Shown: piece by piece, positions 16,944 to 26,026 of the stretch
Numbering within the stretch: position 1 is the stretch's first letter
How the letters are laid out: every line of letters starts with the position of its first letter
NCBI RefSeq assembly: GCF_005222805.1
Contig: NZ_STGC01000002.1
Span: 695,836-759,835 of the forward strand
Direction: 5' to 3'
DNA length: 64,000 nucleotides
Source of the DNA: Devosia sp. FKR38
Lineage (GTDB): Bacteria; Pseudomonadota; Alphaproteobacteria; Rhizobiales; Devosiaceae
The notes under the pieces: generated by a model
Database searches by the model: none
Seen by the model: only the letters and a program-made list of their open reading frames with translations
What the model was told of the DNA's origin: nothing
Program-made: the position numbers and the translations under genes

Positions 16944-18044
16944 ATGGCCACCCATTCCCTCTTCCTGCTGCCCGGCGACGGCATCGGTACCGAAATCATG
17001 GCCGAGGTCGACAAGCTGATCGCCTGGACCAATAGCGAGCAGCTCACCGATTTCGCCACCGAGCGCGGCCTGGCTGGCGGCGCGGCCTATGATGCCCATC
17101 AGGTGGCCATCACCGATGAAGACACCGAAAAGGCCAAGGCCGCCGATGCGGTGATCTTTGGCGCGGTGGGTGGGCCGAAGTGGGACAATGTGCCCTATGA
17201 GCACCGTCCGGAAGCGGCTCTCCTGCGTCTGCGCAAGGAAATGGCCGTGTTTGCCAATCTGCGCCCCGCCATCTGCTATCCGGCGCTGGCCGAAGCCTCC
17301 TCGCTCAAGCGCGAGCTGGTGGAAGGCCTCGATATCCTGATCGTGCGCGAACTGACTGGCGGCGTCTATTTCGGCGAGCCCAAGACCATCACCGATCTGG
17401 GTGGCGGGCAGAAGCGCGCCATCGATACCCAGGTCTATGAGACCTATGAGATCGACCGCATCGCCCGCGTGGCCTTCGACCTCGCCCGCACCCGCAACAA
17501 CAAGGTGCATTCGGCCGACAAGAAGAACGTGATGAAGTCCGGCGTGCTGTGGGACGAAGTGGTCAAGGGCGTTGCCAAGGACTATTCGGACGTCGAGCTG
17601 CACCATATCCTGGCCGACAACGCGGCCATGCAGCTGGTGCGCAATCCCAAGCAGTTCGACGTGATGGTCACCGATAACCTGTTCGGTGATATTCTCTCGG
17701 ACGTGGCGGCCATGCTCACCGGTTCGCTGGGCATGCTGCCCTCGGCCAGCCTGGGTGCGCCCGATCCGGTCACCGGCAAGCGCAAGGCCTTCTACGAGCC
17801 CGTGCACGGCTCGGCCCCCGATATTGCCGGCAAGGGCATTGCCAATCCCATCGCCATGATCGCCTCGGTGGCCATGGCGCTGCGCTACAGCTTCGGCATG
17901 ATCGAGCTGGCCACCCGCATCGAGAACGCCATCTCGGCCGTGCTCAGCGACGGGCTGCGCACCGGCGACATCGCCCAGGACAACCGCAAGACGGTCGGCA
18001 CCGAAGAAATGGGCGCCGCCATCCTGGCCAAGCTCAAGGCCTAA
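16944..18044 (+). CDS. leuB: 3-isopropylmalate dehydrogenase
   Basis: A 366-residue NAD-dependent oxidative decarboxylase of leucine synthesis. It starts [19 protein letters not shown], and shows VGGPKWD, RPAICYP, the catalytic Tyr region [36 protein letters not shown] and [17 protein letters not shown]. The GGAG of AAGGAGCC precedes the ATG. It follows RidA after about 98 bases and is the last gene before a convergent minus-strand GNAT, with an 8-bp GC hairpin between them. Confidence 0.97.
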   Translation: MATHSLFLLPGDGIGTEIMAEVDKLIAWTNSEQLTDFATERGLAGGAAYDAHQVAITDEDTEKAKAADAVIFGAVGGPKWDNVPYEHRPEAALLRLRKEMAVFANLRPAICYPALAEASSLKRELVEGLDILIVRELTGGVYFGEPKTITDLGGGQKRAIDTQVYETYEIDRIARVAFDLARTRNNKVHSADKKNVMKSGVLWDEVVKGVAKDYSDVELHHILADNAAMQLVRNPKQFDVMVTDNLFGDILSDVAAMLTGSLGMLPSASLGAPDPVTGKRKAFYEPVHGSAPDIAGKGIANPIAMIASVAMALRYSFGMIELATRIENAISAVLSDGLRTGDIAQDNRKTVGTEEMGAAILAKLKA

Positions 18045-18070
18045 CCCCAGCGGCTCTCCAAACACGATGT

Positions 18071-18089
18071 CCCCGGCCTAAGGCCGGGG
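18071..18089. terminator. GC hairpin between convergent leuB and GNAT
   Basis: CCCCGGCC-TAA-GGCCGGGG forms a perfect 8-bp stem 27 bases after the leuB stop and just after the end of the opposing GNAT gene. No U-run follows on either side, so it may halt or protect both convergent transcripts rather than being a classic intrinsic terminator. Confidence 0.5.
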
Positions 18090-18097
18090 CGCACGGA

Positions 18098-18526
18098 CTA
18101 GCTCAGCCGCTTCTGGAAAAAGATGCGGCGTGATCCGGCCGGATGGTCCTCGATGGTGCCGAACGCGACAAACCCGAGGTCGCGGTAAAACTCGGGCGCC
18201 TGGAAGGCGAAGGTGTCGAGCCACATGCCACCGAGGCCTTGCCGGCGTGCCCAGTTTTCGGCCTCCTGCATCAGCATCCTGCCCAGGCCCTGGCCGCGCA
18301 GGTCCGCCGCCACCGACACGAACTGAATAAACATCCAGTCGTAGAGCACATAGCCCGTAAGGCCCCCCCTGATGGTGCCTGCCTCATCCTTGAGGAGGAA
18401 GCCATAGTCGCGATAGTTGCCCCCAGGCCGCTGCGCCTCGGCGGCCTCACCAAGGATGCCCACCACCGCCTCTATGTCGGAAGGGCTCGGCTCGTCGACG
18501 AATTCGAGGCGGGGCGTGGCGCTCAC
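18098..18526 (-). CDS. GNAT family N-acetyltransferase (paralog of the leu-cluster GNAT)
   Basis: A 142-residue GNAT with acetyl-CoA loop DLRGQGLGRMLM and closing WLDTFAFQAPEFYRDLGF, ending FFQKRLS like its paralog's FLQKLLS. The GTG start at 18524-18526 overlaps the TGA of a short upstream reading frame (GTGA), and GGAG lies ten bases before it inside that frame. That upstream frame ends with a RidA-like C-terminus, so this gene appears to have once been coupled to a ridA, mirroring the pair at 16028-16845 in reverse gene order. Substrate unknown. Confidence 0.87.
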   Translation of the reverse strand: MSATPRLEFVDEPSPSDIEAVVGILGEAAEAQRPGGNYRDYGFLLKDEAGTIRGGLTGYVLYDWMFIQFVSVAADLRGQGLGRMLMQEAENWARRQGLGGMWLDTFAFQAPEFYRDLGFVAFGTIEDHPAGSRRIFFQKRLS

Positions 18527-18612
18527 GAGGTAGCAGCTCCGATGCAGGCGGTAATATCGATCACTATCTTTCTGCCCGGCGCGATCCTGTCAACAATGCG
18601 CCTGGACGACGA
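18523..18612 (-). pseudogene. Stump of a second RidA-family gene
   Basis: The last 30 or so codons of the frame ending at 18523 read ...IVDRIAPGRKIVIDITACIGAATS-stop. This aligns end to end with the C-terminus of the intact RidA at 16456-16845 (IVQMIEAGMKIEIEVTARIGAANS), with about two thirds of positions identical or similar. No further RidA similarity is seen upstream in any frame before the rpsP terminator at 18705, so about three quarters of the gene is missing. Its stop overlaps the GNAT start, and its tail still supplies the GNAT ribosome-binding site, which may explain why it survives. Confidence 0.7.
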
Positions 18613-18704
18613 AATCGGCGCCGATTTGGGGACGCTGAAGGCTTGAGGCCCCCAAACCTGCGACGGCCGGGATGACATCGCGTGAGCTTGCCGATGCGCA
18701 TCAA

Positions 18705-18739
18705 ACAAAAAGCCCCGGCGCTTTCGCACCGGGGCTTTT
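18705..18739 (-). terminator. Intrinsic terminator of ffh-rpsP
   Basis: On the minus strand a GC-rich stem (GCCCCGGTGC / GCGCCGGGGC with one mismatch, loop GAAA) is followed by CTTTTTGTTTG. It begins about 25 bases after the rpsP stop. A run of T also follows on the plus strand, so it could act in both directions. Confidence 0.85.
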
Positions 18740-18762
18740 CTGTCTTGCGCGGAGAGCCAGCC

Positions 18763-19149
18763 TTATTCGGCGGCTGCTTCTTCCTTGGGGGCGTTCTTGG
18801 CTTCTTCGATGGCGGCAGCCTTGGCAGCCTTGTCTTCAGCGCGCTGGGTGGCCTTCTCGCCCGGCTTTGCCTTGTTGGGGTTGTTGCGGGCTTCGCGGTT
18901 GGCAACGCCGACGGCGTCGAGGAAACGCAGCACGCGGTCGGTCGGCTGGGCGCCAACGCTCAGCCAATGCTTGGCGCGCTCGGCGTCGATCACGACGCGG
19001 CCTTCATTGTCCTTGGCCAGCAGCGGGTTGAAGGTGCCGAGCTTTTCGATGAAACGGCCATCGCGGGGCGAACGGGCATCGGCGACGACGATCTGGTAGA
19101 ACGGGCGCTTCTTGGTGCCACCACGGGCCAGACGGATCTTGAGGGACAT
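18763..19149 (-). CDS. rpsP: 30S ribosomal protein S16
   Basis: A 128-residue S16. The N-terminus [38 protein letters not shown] is canonical (given here as the family start followed by [13 protein letters not shown]), then a long Lys/Ala/Glu-rich C-terminal tail typical of Hyphomicrobiales S16. It follows ffh by 27 bases and is evidently co-transcribed with it. Normally rimM, trmD and rplS follow; here an intrinsic terminator and an unrelated GNAT come next, so that operon is broken in this genome. Confidence 0.97.
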   Translation of the reverse strand: MSLKIRLARGGTKKRPFYQIVVADARSPRDGRFIEKLGTFNPLLAKDNEGRVVIDAERAKHWLSVGAQPTDRVLRFLDAVGVANREARNNPNKAKPGEKATQRAEDKAAKAAAIEEAKNAPKEEAAAE

Positions 19150-19176
19150 ATTGGTATCCTAGGTTAGGTTGAACGG

Positions 19177-20757
19177 TTACTTTTTCTTGCCCAGGCCCGG
19201 CAGGCCTGGGAAACGGGGTGCGCCGCCAAGCCCGGGCAGACCGGTTCCGGCGGATTTGAACAGGGCGCCGACATCGGTCGGCAGTTTTTCAGCCAGCTGC
19301 GGCTTGGGCGCGGGCAGGCCCTTGAGCTGGGCGGGGTCGATGCCGGCCTGGCGGGCCATCTGCTCGAGCTGGGCCGGGTCCATCTTGGAGAGGTCGGGCA
19401 TGCCGCCCATGCCGCCCATCATCTTGCCGCCCATCATGCCACCGAGGGCACCCATGCCGCCCTTGCCGACCTTTTTCATCATGTCGGCCATCTGGCGGTG
19501 CTGCTTGGCGAGCTTGTTGATCTCGCTGACCTCGACACCGGCGCCGGCAGCGATGCGCTTGCGGCGGCTGGCATTGAGCAGGTCGGGCTCGGCCCGTTCC
19601 TTCTTGGTCATCGAATTGATGATGGCGATCTGGCGATCGAACACCTTCTCGTCGATATTGGCGCCGGCCATGGCTTTCTTGATCTGGCCCATGCCGGGCA
19701 TCATGGCCATCAGGCCACCCATGCCGCCCATCTTCTTCATCTGGATCAGCTGGTTGCGCAGATCGTCGAGGTCAAAGGAGCCCTTCTTGAGCTTCTTGGC
19801 CATCTTCTGGGCGTCTTCGGCCGACACATGCTCGGCGGCCTTTTCGACCAGGCTGACGATGTCGCCCATGCCCAGGATGCGGTCGGCGATGCGGCTGGGG
19901 TGGAAATCCTCCAGCGCATCCATCTTTTCGCCAACGCCGATCAGCTTGATCGGCTTGCCGGTCGCGGCGCGCATCGAGAGCGCGGCGCCGCCGCGGCCGT
20001 CGCCGTCCACGCGGGTCAGCACGATGCCGGTGATGTCCAGGCGCCCATCAAAGGACCGCGCCACATTGATGGCGTCCTGGCCGGTCAGCGCATCGACCAC
20101 CAGCAGGATTTCATGCGGCTTGGCGATATCCTTGATGCTGACGGTTTCCACCATCAGCTCTTCGTCGATATGGGTGCGGCCGGCGGTGTCGAGAATCAGA
20201 ACGTCATAGCCACCTAGGCGGGCCTCGCGCTCGGCGCGGCGGGCGATCTGCACCGGGGTTTCGCTGGTGACGATGGGCAGGGTATCCACGCTCACCTGTT
20301 CGCCCAGCACGCGCAGCTGCTCCATGGCAGCGGGGCGGCGGGTATCGAGCGAGGCGAGCAGAACCTTCTTCTTGTTGCGGTCCTTGAGGCGCTTGGCAAT
20401 CTTGGCGGTGGTGGTGGTCTTGCCCGAGCCCTGCAGGCCCACCATCAGCAGCGTCACCGGGGCGGGGGCATTGAGATCGATGGCCACGGCGCTGTCGCCG
20501 AGCACGGCCACCAGCTCGTCATGGACGATCTTGACCACCTGCTGGCCGGGGGTGACCGAGCGGGTCACTTCGGCGCCGACGGCGCGGTCCTTGACCTGTT
20601 CGACAAAGGCGCGGACCACTTCGAGCGAGACGTCGGCCTCGATCAGCGCGCGGCGGATTTCGCGCAGCGCTGCCTCGACGTCCGCGGCACTCAGAGCCCC
20701 GCGGCCACGCAGTCCATCAAAGATTTTGCCAAGCCGGTCGCTTAAGCTCTCAAACAT
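19177..20757 (-). CDS. ffh: Signal recognition particle protein Ffh
   Basis: A 526-residue SRP54 GTPase that binds signal sequences and 4.5S RNA and docks with FtsY (encoded at 26027-27190). It begins MFESLSDRLGKIFDGLRGRG; the GTPase motifs are GLQGSGKTTTTAKIAK, DTAGRTHIDEEL, TRVDGDGRGGAAL and GVGEKMDALEDF, followed by a Met- and Gly-rich M domain (GMGGLMAMMPGMGQIKKAM and repeated GGMMGGKM). The frame extends 24 codons upstream without similarity. I looked for the SRP RNA core near it and did not see it. Confidence 0.97.
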   Translation of the reverse strand: MFESLSDRLGKIFDGLRGRGALSAADVEAALREIRRALIEADVSLEVVRAFVEQVKDRAVGAEVTRSVTPGQQVVKIVHDELVAVLGDSAVAIDLNAPAPVTLLMVGLQGSGKTTTTAKIAKRLKDRNKKKVLLASLDTRRPAAMEQLRVLGEQVSVDTLPIVTSETPVQIARRAEREARLGGYDVLILDTAGRTHIDEELMVETVSIKDIAKPHEILLVVDALTGQDAINVARSFDGRLDITGIVLTRVDGDGRGGAALSMRAATGKPIKLIGVGEKMDALEDFHPSRIADRILGMGDIVSLVEKAAEHVSAEDAQKMAKKLKKGSFDLDDLRNQLIQMKKMGGMGGLMAMMPGMGQIKKAMAGANIDEKVFDRQIAIINSMTKKERAEPDLLNASRRKRIAAGAGVEVSEINKLAKQHRQMADMMKKVGKGGMGALGGMMGGKMMGGMGGMPDLSKMDPAQLEQMARQAGIDPAQLKGLPAPKPQLAEKLPTDVGALFKSAGTGLPGLGGAPRFPGLPGLGKKK

Positions 20758-21085
20758 TGTCCGTCCTTGTGTCTGCCAGTCGATCCGGCAGAGATAGGAT
20801 CCATCAGTCCAAACGCCAAGCGCACCCACGGGCGCAACGCGCTGGTGGGTGGTGGCCTCCGGGATCGTCTAGACCCTTGCGGGGTCCCGGTCGGCGGGTC
20901 AGGAGCAAAGCCTGATGAATGGGGTCGCTGTACGGGAAAGCGGGCGCGGAGTCAAGGAACAGGCGGGCCATCGGGCTTGAGGCGTCGCGCCAACCTTACC
21001 AGATCGGCAAGACAATGACCAAAGCTTCACTTGCTGGCGCGGGTTGCCGCAGCAATGCTCGGCGGGCCAAGAGGAGGAAAGCCCC
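20758..21085. other. Divergent intergenic region with a strong hairpin
   Basis: These 328 bases separate ffh (minus) from a small secreted protein (plus) and hold no convincing gene. The clearest structure is a hairpin at 20823-20851: CACCCAC pairs with GTGGGTG and an inner GCGC-AAC-GCGC extends the stem with one mismatch and one wobble. It would lie about 70 bases upstream of the ffh start, in its leader RNA. A weaker GACCC/GGGTC stem follows at 20872-20886. Both promoters must lie here, but I could not place them. Confidence 0.5.
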
Positions 21086-21427
21086 ATGCCGCATTATCGT
21101 TCCATCGTGCTCGCCCTGCCGCTGTGTTGTCTGGCTGGCAGTGCTTTTGCGGTTTCAACTGTCGAGCAGGTGCTGCACGATCCCAATCGTCCGGTGGCCG
21201 CGGTGGCGGCCGCGCTCGATGTGACGCCCCTGCAGTTTGCCACCTGCTTTGCCGGGGTAACGCCGGCGCGCAGCGCGGCCGAGCTCAATGGCCAGCGCGA
21301 GCGCGACAACAAGGCCGTGCTGCTGCCGTGCCTGGCCGCGATCAATCCGGAGATCGACAATGCGCGGCTTGATCGGGTGATGGACAGTTTCCGGGGCGGG
21401 CCGCCGCCGGCAGTGGGCAGCAACTAA
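21086..21427 (+). CDS. Small secreted protein of unknown function
   Basis: A 113-residue protein with a clear signal peptide (MPHYRSIVLALPLCCLAGSAFA, cut before VSTVEQ). The mature part is about 90 residues with two cysteines (ATCFAGV and LLPCLAAINPEI), probably disulfide-bonded in the periplasm, and ends in a Pro/Gly-rich tail (RGGPPPAVGSN). GAGGAGGAA six bases before the ATG decides the start; the frame is open 14 codons further upstream. I do not recognise the family. It overlaps the end of the convergent CelD-like gene by four bases. Confidence 0.7.
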   Translation: MPHYRSIVLALPLCCLAGSAFAVSTVEQVLHDPNRPVAAVAAALDVTPLQFATCFAGVTPARSAAELNGQRERDNKAVLLPCLAAINPEIDNARLDRVMDSFRGGPPPAVGSN

Positions 21428-22641
21428 AGGCTGCGGCCGGCCAGTTTCATCAGCGTGGTGCGCAGGCCTGAGGGCATGTTGAGCACCATTGCCTTGAGCC
21501 AGGGGCGGGCGATCTGGTCCCACAGGCCCAGCACGATGCGGCCACGCAGGGTCACCGGCAGGGCAAAGTCCGAGACGGTCACCACTTCGGTGGCCCAAGT
21601 CAGCTTATAGGGCATGGCGGGCACCATCAGGTCGGCGCCATGCAGCCCGTGTTCGGCGCAGGTGCGGATCACCTCGCCCAGATGCATCTTGCCCGGGCTC
21701 TCGTCGGAATTGGAAAAATCCCGGCTGGCGACAAAGGCATAATAGCGCTGGTTGTGGATGAAGCCCCATTGCTCGGCAATGGCCATATCCTTGTGGTGCA
21801 GCGACATGGCCAGCAGCGGCGTATCGGCGCGACCGGCCAGCGATGTGCAGAAATCGGTGAAGGCGGTATCGCGGAAGGCGCGCGAGGTCAGGCCCTGATC
21901 CCGAAGCCGCTCGGCCCGGCCGGTCAGGGTCCGGGTGATGACGCCCAGCTGCTCGGCGGTGGTGCTGGCGACATGGTGGGTCACTGCGCCGTCGCGCTCC
22001 AGCCGGTTGCGGGCATTGCGCATGTTCTTGCGCGTCTTGGGCTTGATGGTGGCGAAATAGGCCTCGAAATCGGGGAAGGCATCAAGGGCGACATAGGGCG
22101 CGCCCTGTTCGGTGCCGGTGATGATATGGTTGGCCGGCATGCTGCGGGCCAGCACGCTGTCCGAGCGCACCTTGAGAAAGCTCACCGCGTCGCAGGGCAC
22201 GGCGGCAATGGCCGCCTTGAGCAGCAGCGCAATGGCCTCGCTGCCGTCGGTGCCGGGCGCCAGCAGGGCGTCGGAATACTGGCTGAAGGCATGGCCGAGC
22301 GGCACCAGCATGGTGCGCGCCCTGGTGCGGATGCGCTCCATGGGCAGAATGGCAACCAGGCGCTGCCCATCGAGCAGCGCAGCGATCACTGGGGCGAAGT
22401 CGGTATTGCCGCGCGCCGCCTCGAAATCGAACACGGCGCGGGCCCAGCCGCAGCCCTGGAACAGCACGGCCCCGTCAGACTGCGCCTCGAGCCCCTCCCA
22501 TTGCACGGCAATGGCGTCCACGGCCGCGCGGCTGGTCAGCAGTTCGGTGCGCAGCACATGGCTGCGCACGCCGGACTGGACAGCCGGAGACGGGATACGT
22601 CGCCGCTCATTGGCTCTGGGGACGGCGCTGAGTGAGGTCAT
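21424..22641 (-). CDS. CelD/BcsL-type (FemAB-like) acetyltransferase
   Basis: A 405-residue protein with the double-GNAT architecture of the Acetyltransf_6/CelD group: an N-terminal half with WEGLEAQSDGAVLFQGCGWARA and LLDGQRLVAILPMER, a basic connector KPKTRKNMRNARNRLERDG (near residues 200-218), and a C-terminal half with LLAMSLHHKDMAIAEQWGF and SPGKMHLGEVIR. Members are linked to exopolysaccharide or cell-surface modification. Its ATG overlaps the stop of the upstream oxygenase gene (ATGA), so the two are translationally coupled. Substrate unknown. Confidence 0.85.
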   Translation of the reverse strand: MTSLSAVPRANERRRIPSPAVQSGVRSHVLRTELLTSRAAVDAIAVQWEGLEAQSDGAVLFQGCGWARAVFDFEAARGNTDFAPVIAALLDGQRLVAILPMERIRTRARTMLVPLGHAFSQYSDALLAPGTDGSEAIALLLKAAIAAVPCDAVSFLKVRSDSVLARSMPANHIITGTEQGAPYVALDAFPDFEAYFATIKPKTRKNMRNARNRLERDGAVTHHVASTTAEQLGVITRTLTGRAERLRDQGLTSRAFRDTAFTDFCTSLAGRADTPLLAMSLHHKDMAIAEQWGFIHNQRYYAFVASRDFSNSDESPGKMHLGEVIRTCAEHGLHGADLMVPAMPYKLTWATEVVTVSDFALPVTLRGRIVLGLWDQIARPWLKAMVLNMPSGLRTTLMKLAGRSL

Positions 22642-23597
22642 TTGCTGAACGTATAGGCCTCGATGTCGCGCACGCCTTCGGGGGCGGCGGGGTCGACCTG
22701 GAAGTCGACGGTGTAGATCTTCTTCTTCTGCGGATTGAGCGGGGTGAACTTGACCAGGCCCGCCAGCGCCAGCTTGGCATAATAGGACAGGCCCGTGACC
22801 TGCTGGCTCAGATTGGTCATGCCCAGCTTGGAGCGTAGGATGCCATTGGCATAGTTGACGGCGTAGTGCTTGCGCAGCTCGTCGGTCCAGTGCTCGGTGG
22901 TGAAGCTGACGTTGAGCATGTTCTCATTGACCACGCGGTGCGGTCCGTTCAGCGGCCAATGCAGCATCTTGCCGGCTTCCAGCATATGCACTTCGGCATA
23001 GTCGTCGAACCAGGGCTCATAGGGCATGTCGGTTTCGCGCAGCTGGCCCAGGATCAGCTTTTCCAGCGCGGGCTGGGAGATGAAAGGGGCCTTGGCGGGA
23101 TAGACATAGACCTTCTTGGTGCCGCGCACCTGCCACAGGCTCTGCCCGGGCACGTCGGAGTGATATTTCACCGACACATTGGGGGAGGAGATCAGCAGCG
23201 TCAGATTGCGCTTGTAGCTCACAAAGCCCGGCACGCGCTCCTCAAACTCGGCATAGAGGCTGTCGAGCAGTTCGCCATAGGCCGGATTGGTCTTGGCGGG
23301 GGCGGTCAGGTTGATCCAGATATTGCCGTTGCGCACGACTTCGAGCACCTGGGCGCCGGTGAGGCCCTTGATCTGGCCTTCGCGGCGCTTGGGCGGATTG
23401 CCCGGCGTCTTCTGGGAATAGTTGACGTGGTAATATTCGCGCGGCGTCGCATCGATCAGCGCGGCCAGCGCGTCATCGCTAAACAGCGGCGAGGCGGCCA
23501 GGCGGTGGTTGAGAGCGAGCGAATGGGTGCCGAACAGGGAGGGGAAGTGCGGCTGCCAATTGGTGATGATCTGGTCAGTGATCACGGGCATATTCAT
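22638..23597 (-). CDS. Cupin/JmjC-like oxygenase-fold protein
   Basis: A 319-residue protein with a probable double-stranded beta-helix core. KYHSDVPGQSLWQVRGTKKV contributes an HxD pair (His146, Asp148) and MLHWPLNGPHRVVNENML a distal His (His220), the 2-His-1-carboxylate pattern of Fe(II)/2-oxoglutarate oxygenases. WQVRGTKKVYVYP is the strand seen in cupin_8/JmjC-like hydroxylases. The substrate is unknown. It is the first gene of a two-gene unit with the CelD-type acetyltransferase, which suggests hydroxylation and acylation of the same molecule (inference). It is divergent from dapF. Confidence 0.7.
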   Translation of the reverse strand: MNMPVITDQIITNWQPHFPSLFGTHSLALNHRLAASPLFSDDALAALIDATPREYYHVNYSQKTPGNPPKRREGQIKGLTGAQVLEVVRNGNIWINLTAPAKTNPAYGELLDSLYAEFEERVPGFVSYKRNLTLLISSPNVSVKYHSDVPGQSLWQVRGTKKVYVYPAKAPFISQPALEKLILGQLRETDMPYEPWFDDYAEVHMLEAGKMLHWPLNGPHRVVNENMLNVSFTTEHWTDELRKHYAVNYANGILRSKLGMTNLSQQVTGLSYYAKLALAGLVKFTPLNPQKKKIYTVDFQVDPAAPEGVRDIEAYTFSK

Positions 23598-23865
23598 GGT
23601 CGGACACTCCGATAGCGCGTCAAGACGCGGCAGCTGGTCTGGTCATTGTCTTACCCTAACCCGGATCGGCTCTATTGGCGCGGCCAAGCTCTTGGGCTGG
23701 TTAAGCCGCCATGAATGCTGAAACCCTTAAGAAATATGAACAATTCTATTGTCCTCTGGTTCGCTCGAGCCGGGACATGGCGCCCCTGTGTGCCCGGCCA
23801 CTGGCAATTGCGTGCCGCATCGGCCATATAGGGGCCATTCATTCCCAGTGCGGGCGAGGCAGAGC

Positions 23866-24741
23866 GTGAACGGCGTGCCGTTTCTCAAGATGAACGGATT
23901 GGGCAACCAGATCGTGGTTGTCGATATGCGCGGCCGCGCCGATCGCGTGGCGCCGGCGGCTGCCATTGCCATCAATGGCACGGCGGGCACCAAGTTCGAC
24001 CAGATCATGGCCATTCATGATCCGCGCACGCCCGGCACTGCCAATTACATCGAAATCGTCAATTCGGACGGCTCGCGCGCCCAGGCCTGCGGCAATGGCA
24101 TGCGCTGCGTAGTGCAGGCGCTGACGGCCGAGCAGGGCCGGCATCGCTTCACCTTCGAAACCGTGGCGGGCCTGCTGTTCGGCGAAGAGCTCGAAGACGG
24201 GCTGATCACGGTGGACATGGGCACGCCCAAGTTCGCCTGGTACGAGATCCCGCTGGCCGAAGAGTTCATGGACACCCGCCAGATCGAGCTGCAGATCGGA
24301 CCGATCGAAGCGCCGGTGCTGCATTCGCCCTCGGTGGCCTCGATGGGCAATCCGCATGCCACCTTCTGGGTGCAGGACGATGTGTGGAGCTATGCGCTCG
24401 ACCGCTTCGGGCCGATGCTGGAAAACCACCCGATCTTTCCCGAGCGCGCCAATATTTCCATTGCCCAGGTGGTCGCGCCCGACCGCATCATCCTGCGCAC
24501 CTGGGAGCGCGGCGCGGGCCTCACCGAAGCCTGCGGCACCGCGGCCTGTGCGGCGGCGGTCAATGGCGCGCGCACACGGCGCACCGGGCGCAATGTCACC
24601 GTCACCCTGCCGGGCGGCGATCTGCGCATTGCCTGGCGCGACGATGACCATGTGGTGCTCACCGGCCCGGCGGAGCTGGAATGGACCGGCATGGTCGATC
24701 CGCAGACAGGGGTCTGGACGCGGGACGAGGCCGCGGCCTGA
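23866..24741 (+). CDS. dapF: Diaminopimelate epimerase
   Basis: A 291-residue PLP-independent epimerase that converts LL- to meso-diaminopimelate for lysine and peptidoglycan. Both catalytic cysteines are visible: ACGNGMRC near residue 75 and [13 protein letters not shown] near residue 220. [15 protein letters not shown] is the canonical N-terminus, with Gln where most homologs have Asn-Asp or Asn-Asn. The GTG start at 23866 is supported by GAGGCAG nine bases upstream; no suitable ATG exists. The stop overlaps the mtaB start (TGATG). Confidence 0.95.
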   Translation: MNGVPFLKMNGLGNQIVVVDMRGRADRVAPAAAIAINGTAGTKFDQIMAIHDPRTPGTANYIEIVNSDGSRAQACGNGMRCVVQALTAEQGRHRFTFETVAGLLFGEELEDGLITVDMGTPKFAWYEIPLAEEFMDTRQIELQIGPIEAPVLHSPSVASMGNPHATFWVQDDVWSYALDRFGPMLENHPIFPERANISIAQVVAPDRIILRTWERGAGLTEACGTAACAAAVNGARTRRTGRNVTVTLPGGDLRIAWRDDDHVVLTGPAELEWTGMVDPQTGVWTRDEAAA

Positions 24742-26006
24742 TGGCAGTCGAGACGCTGACCTTCGGCTGCCGCCTCAATGCCTATGAGGCCGAGGTGATG
24801 AAGGCCGAGGCCGAAAAGGCCGGTCTGGATAATGCGATCATCATCAATACCTGCGCCGTGACGGGGGTGGCCGTGCGCCAGGCCCGTCAGGCGGTGCGCA
24901 AGGCGCGGCGCGACAATCCTACCGCCCGCATCATTGTCACCGGCTGTGCCGCCCAGACCGAGGCGCGCAGCTTTGGCGACATGCCCGAGGTCGATCTGGT
25001 GATCGGCAATCACGACAAGATGCAGGCCAAGAGCTATGCACCCATGCTGTTTGGCGCTCCGCTCAACGACAAGGTGCAGGTCAACGACATCATGAGCGTC
25101 CGCGAGACCGCGGGCCATCTGATCGAGGGCATGGACGGCCGGGTGCGGGCGTTCATCCAGGTGCAGAATGGCTGCGATCATCGCTGCACCTTCTGCATCA
25201 TTCCCTTTGGTCGCGGCCCCTCGCGCTCGGTGCCGATGGGCCTTGTGGTCGAGCAGGTCAAAAAGCTGGTCGCCAATGGCTGTGGCGAAGTGGTGCTGAC
25301 CGGGGTGGACATCACCTCCTATGGTCCGGACCTGCCGGGCAGTCCGACGCTGGGCCAATTGTGCCAGGCCATTCTGCGCCATGTGCCGGATCTGCCGCGC
25401 TTACGCATTTCCTCGATCGACAGCATTGAGGCCGATCCGGCGCTCTATGAGCTGATCGCCAGCGAACACCGGCTGATGCCGCATCTGCATCTGAGCCTGC
25501 AGTCGGGCGATGACATGATTCTCAAACGCATGAAGCGCCGGCACAGCCGCGAGGAGGCCCTGGCCATTGTGAGCCGGCTGCGCGCGCTGCGGCCCGATAT
25601 GGCGCTGGGCGCCGATATCATCGCCGGCTTTCCCACCGAGGACGAGGCGATGTTTGCCAATAGCCTGGCCATCGTCGCCGACGCCGATATCACCCATCTG
25701 CATGTCTTTCCCTATTCGCCGCGCCCGGGCACGCCGGCGGCGCGCATGCCGCAGGTGCCCGGTGCGGTGGTGCGCGAGCGCGCCGCGCAGTTGCGGGCGG
25801 CGGGGGAGCGCCAGTTTGCCCGGCTCTGCGCCAGCCGCGTCGGGCATGTCGAGCGGGTGCTGGTCGAGCATGGCGAAATCGGTCGCACCGAACACTTCGT
25901 GCCCGTACAGATGCCGGGTGCCAAGGCGGGCGATCTGCTCAATGTGCGGATCACCGCTGCCACGGCCGATGGCCTCGTCGGTGACGTGCTGCGCCACGCC
26001 GCCTGA
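24741..26006 (+). CDS. mtaB: tRNA t6A37 methylthiotransferase MtaB
   Basis: A 421-residue radical-SAM enzyme that converts t6A37 to ms2t6A37 in tRNAs. The N-terminal methylthiotransferase domain has its three cluster cysteines in TFGCRLNAYEAE (Cys10), INTCAVT (Cys38) and VTGCAAQTE; the radical-SAM motif is CDHRCTFCIIPFGRG. A TRAM-like domain closes the protein. Translation is coupled to dapF through a one-base overlap. The substrate modification t6A is made by TsaD, encoded at 30127-31206. Confidence 0.95.
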   Translation: MAVETLTFGCRLNAYEAEVMKAEAEKAGLDNAIIINTCAVTGVAVRQARQAVRKARRDNPTARIIVTGCAAQTEARSFGDMPEVDLVIGNHDKMQAKSYAPMLFGAPLNDKVQVNDIMSVRETAGHLIEGMDGRVRAFIQVQNGCDHRCTFCIIPFGRGPSRSVPMGLVVEQVKKLVANGCGEVVLTGVDITSYGPDLPGSPTLGQLCQAILRHVPDLPRLRISSIDSIEADPALYELIASEHRLMPHLHLSLQSGDDMILKRMKRRHSREEALAIVSRLRALRPDMALGADIIAGFPTEDEAMFANSLAIVADADITHLHVFPYSPRPGTPAARMPQVPGAVVRERAAQLRAAGERQFARLCASRVGHVERVLVEHGEIGRTEHFVPVQMPGAKAGDLLNVRITAATADGLVGDVLRHAA

Positions 26007-26026
26007 ACCCATTAGAAAGAGCGCCG

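Noticed and set aside
20758..21085. SRP (4.5S) RNA next to ffh
   Set aside because: I looked for the conserved GGUCAGGUCCGGAAGG-like core and found nothing matching; only simple hairpins are present.
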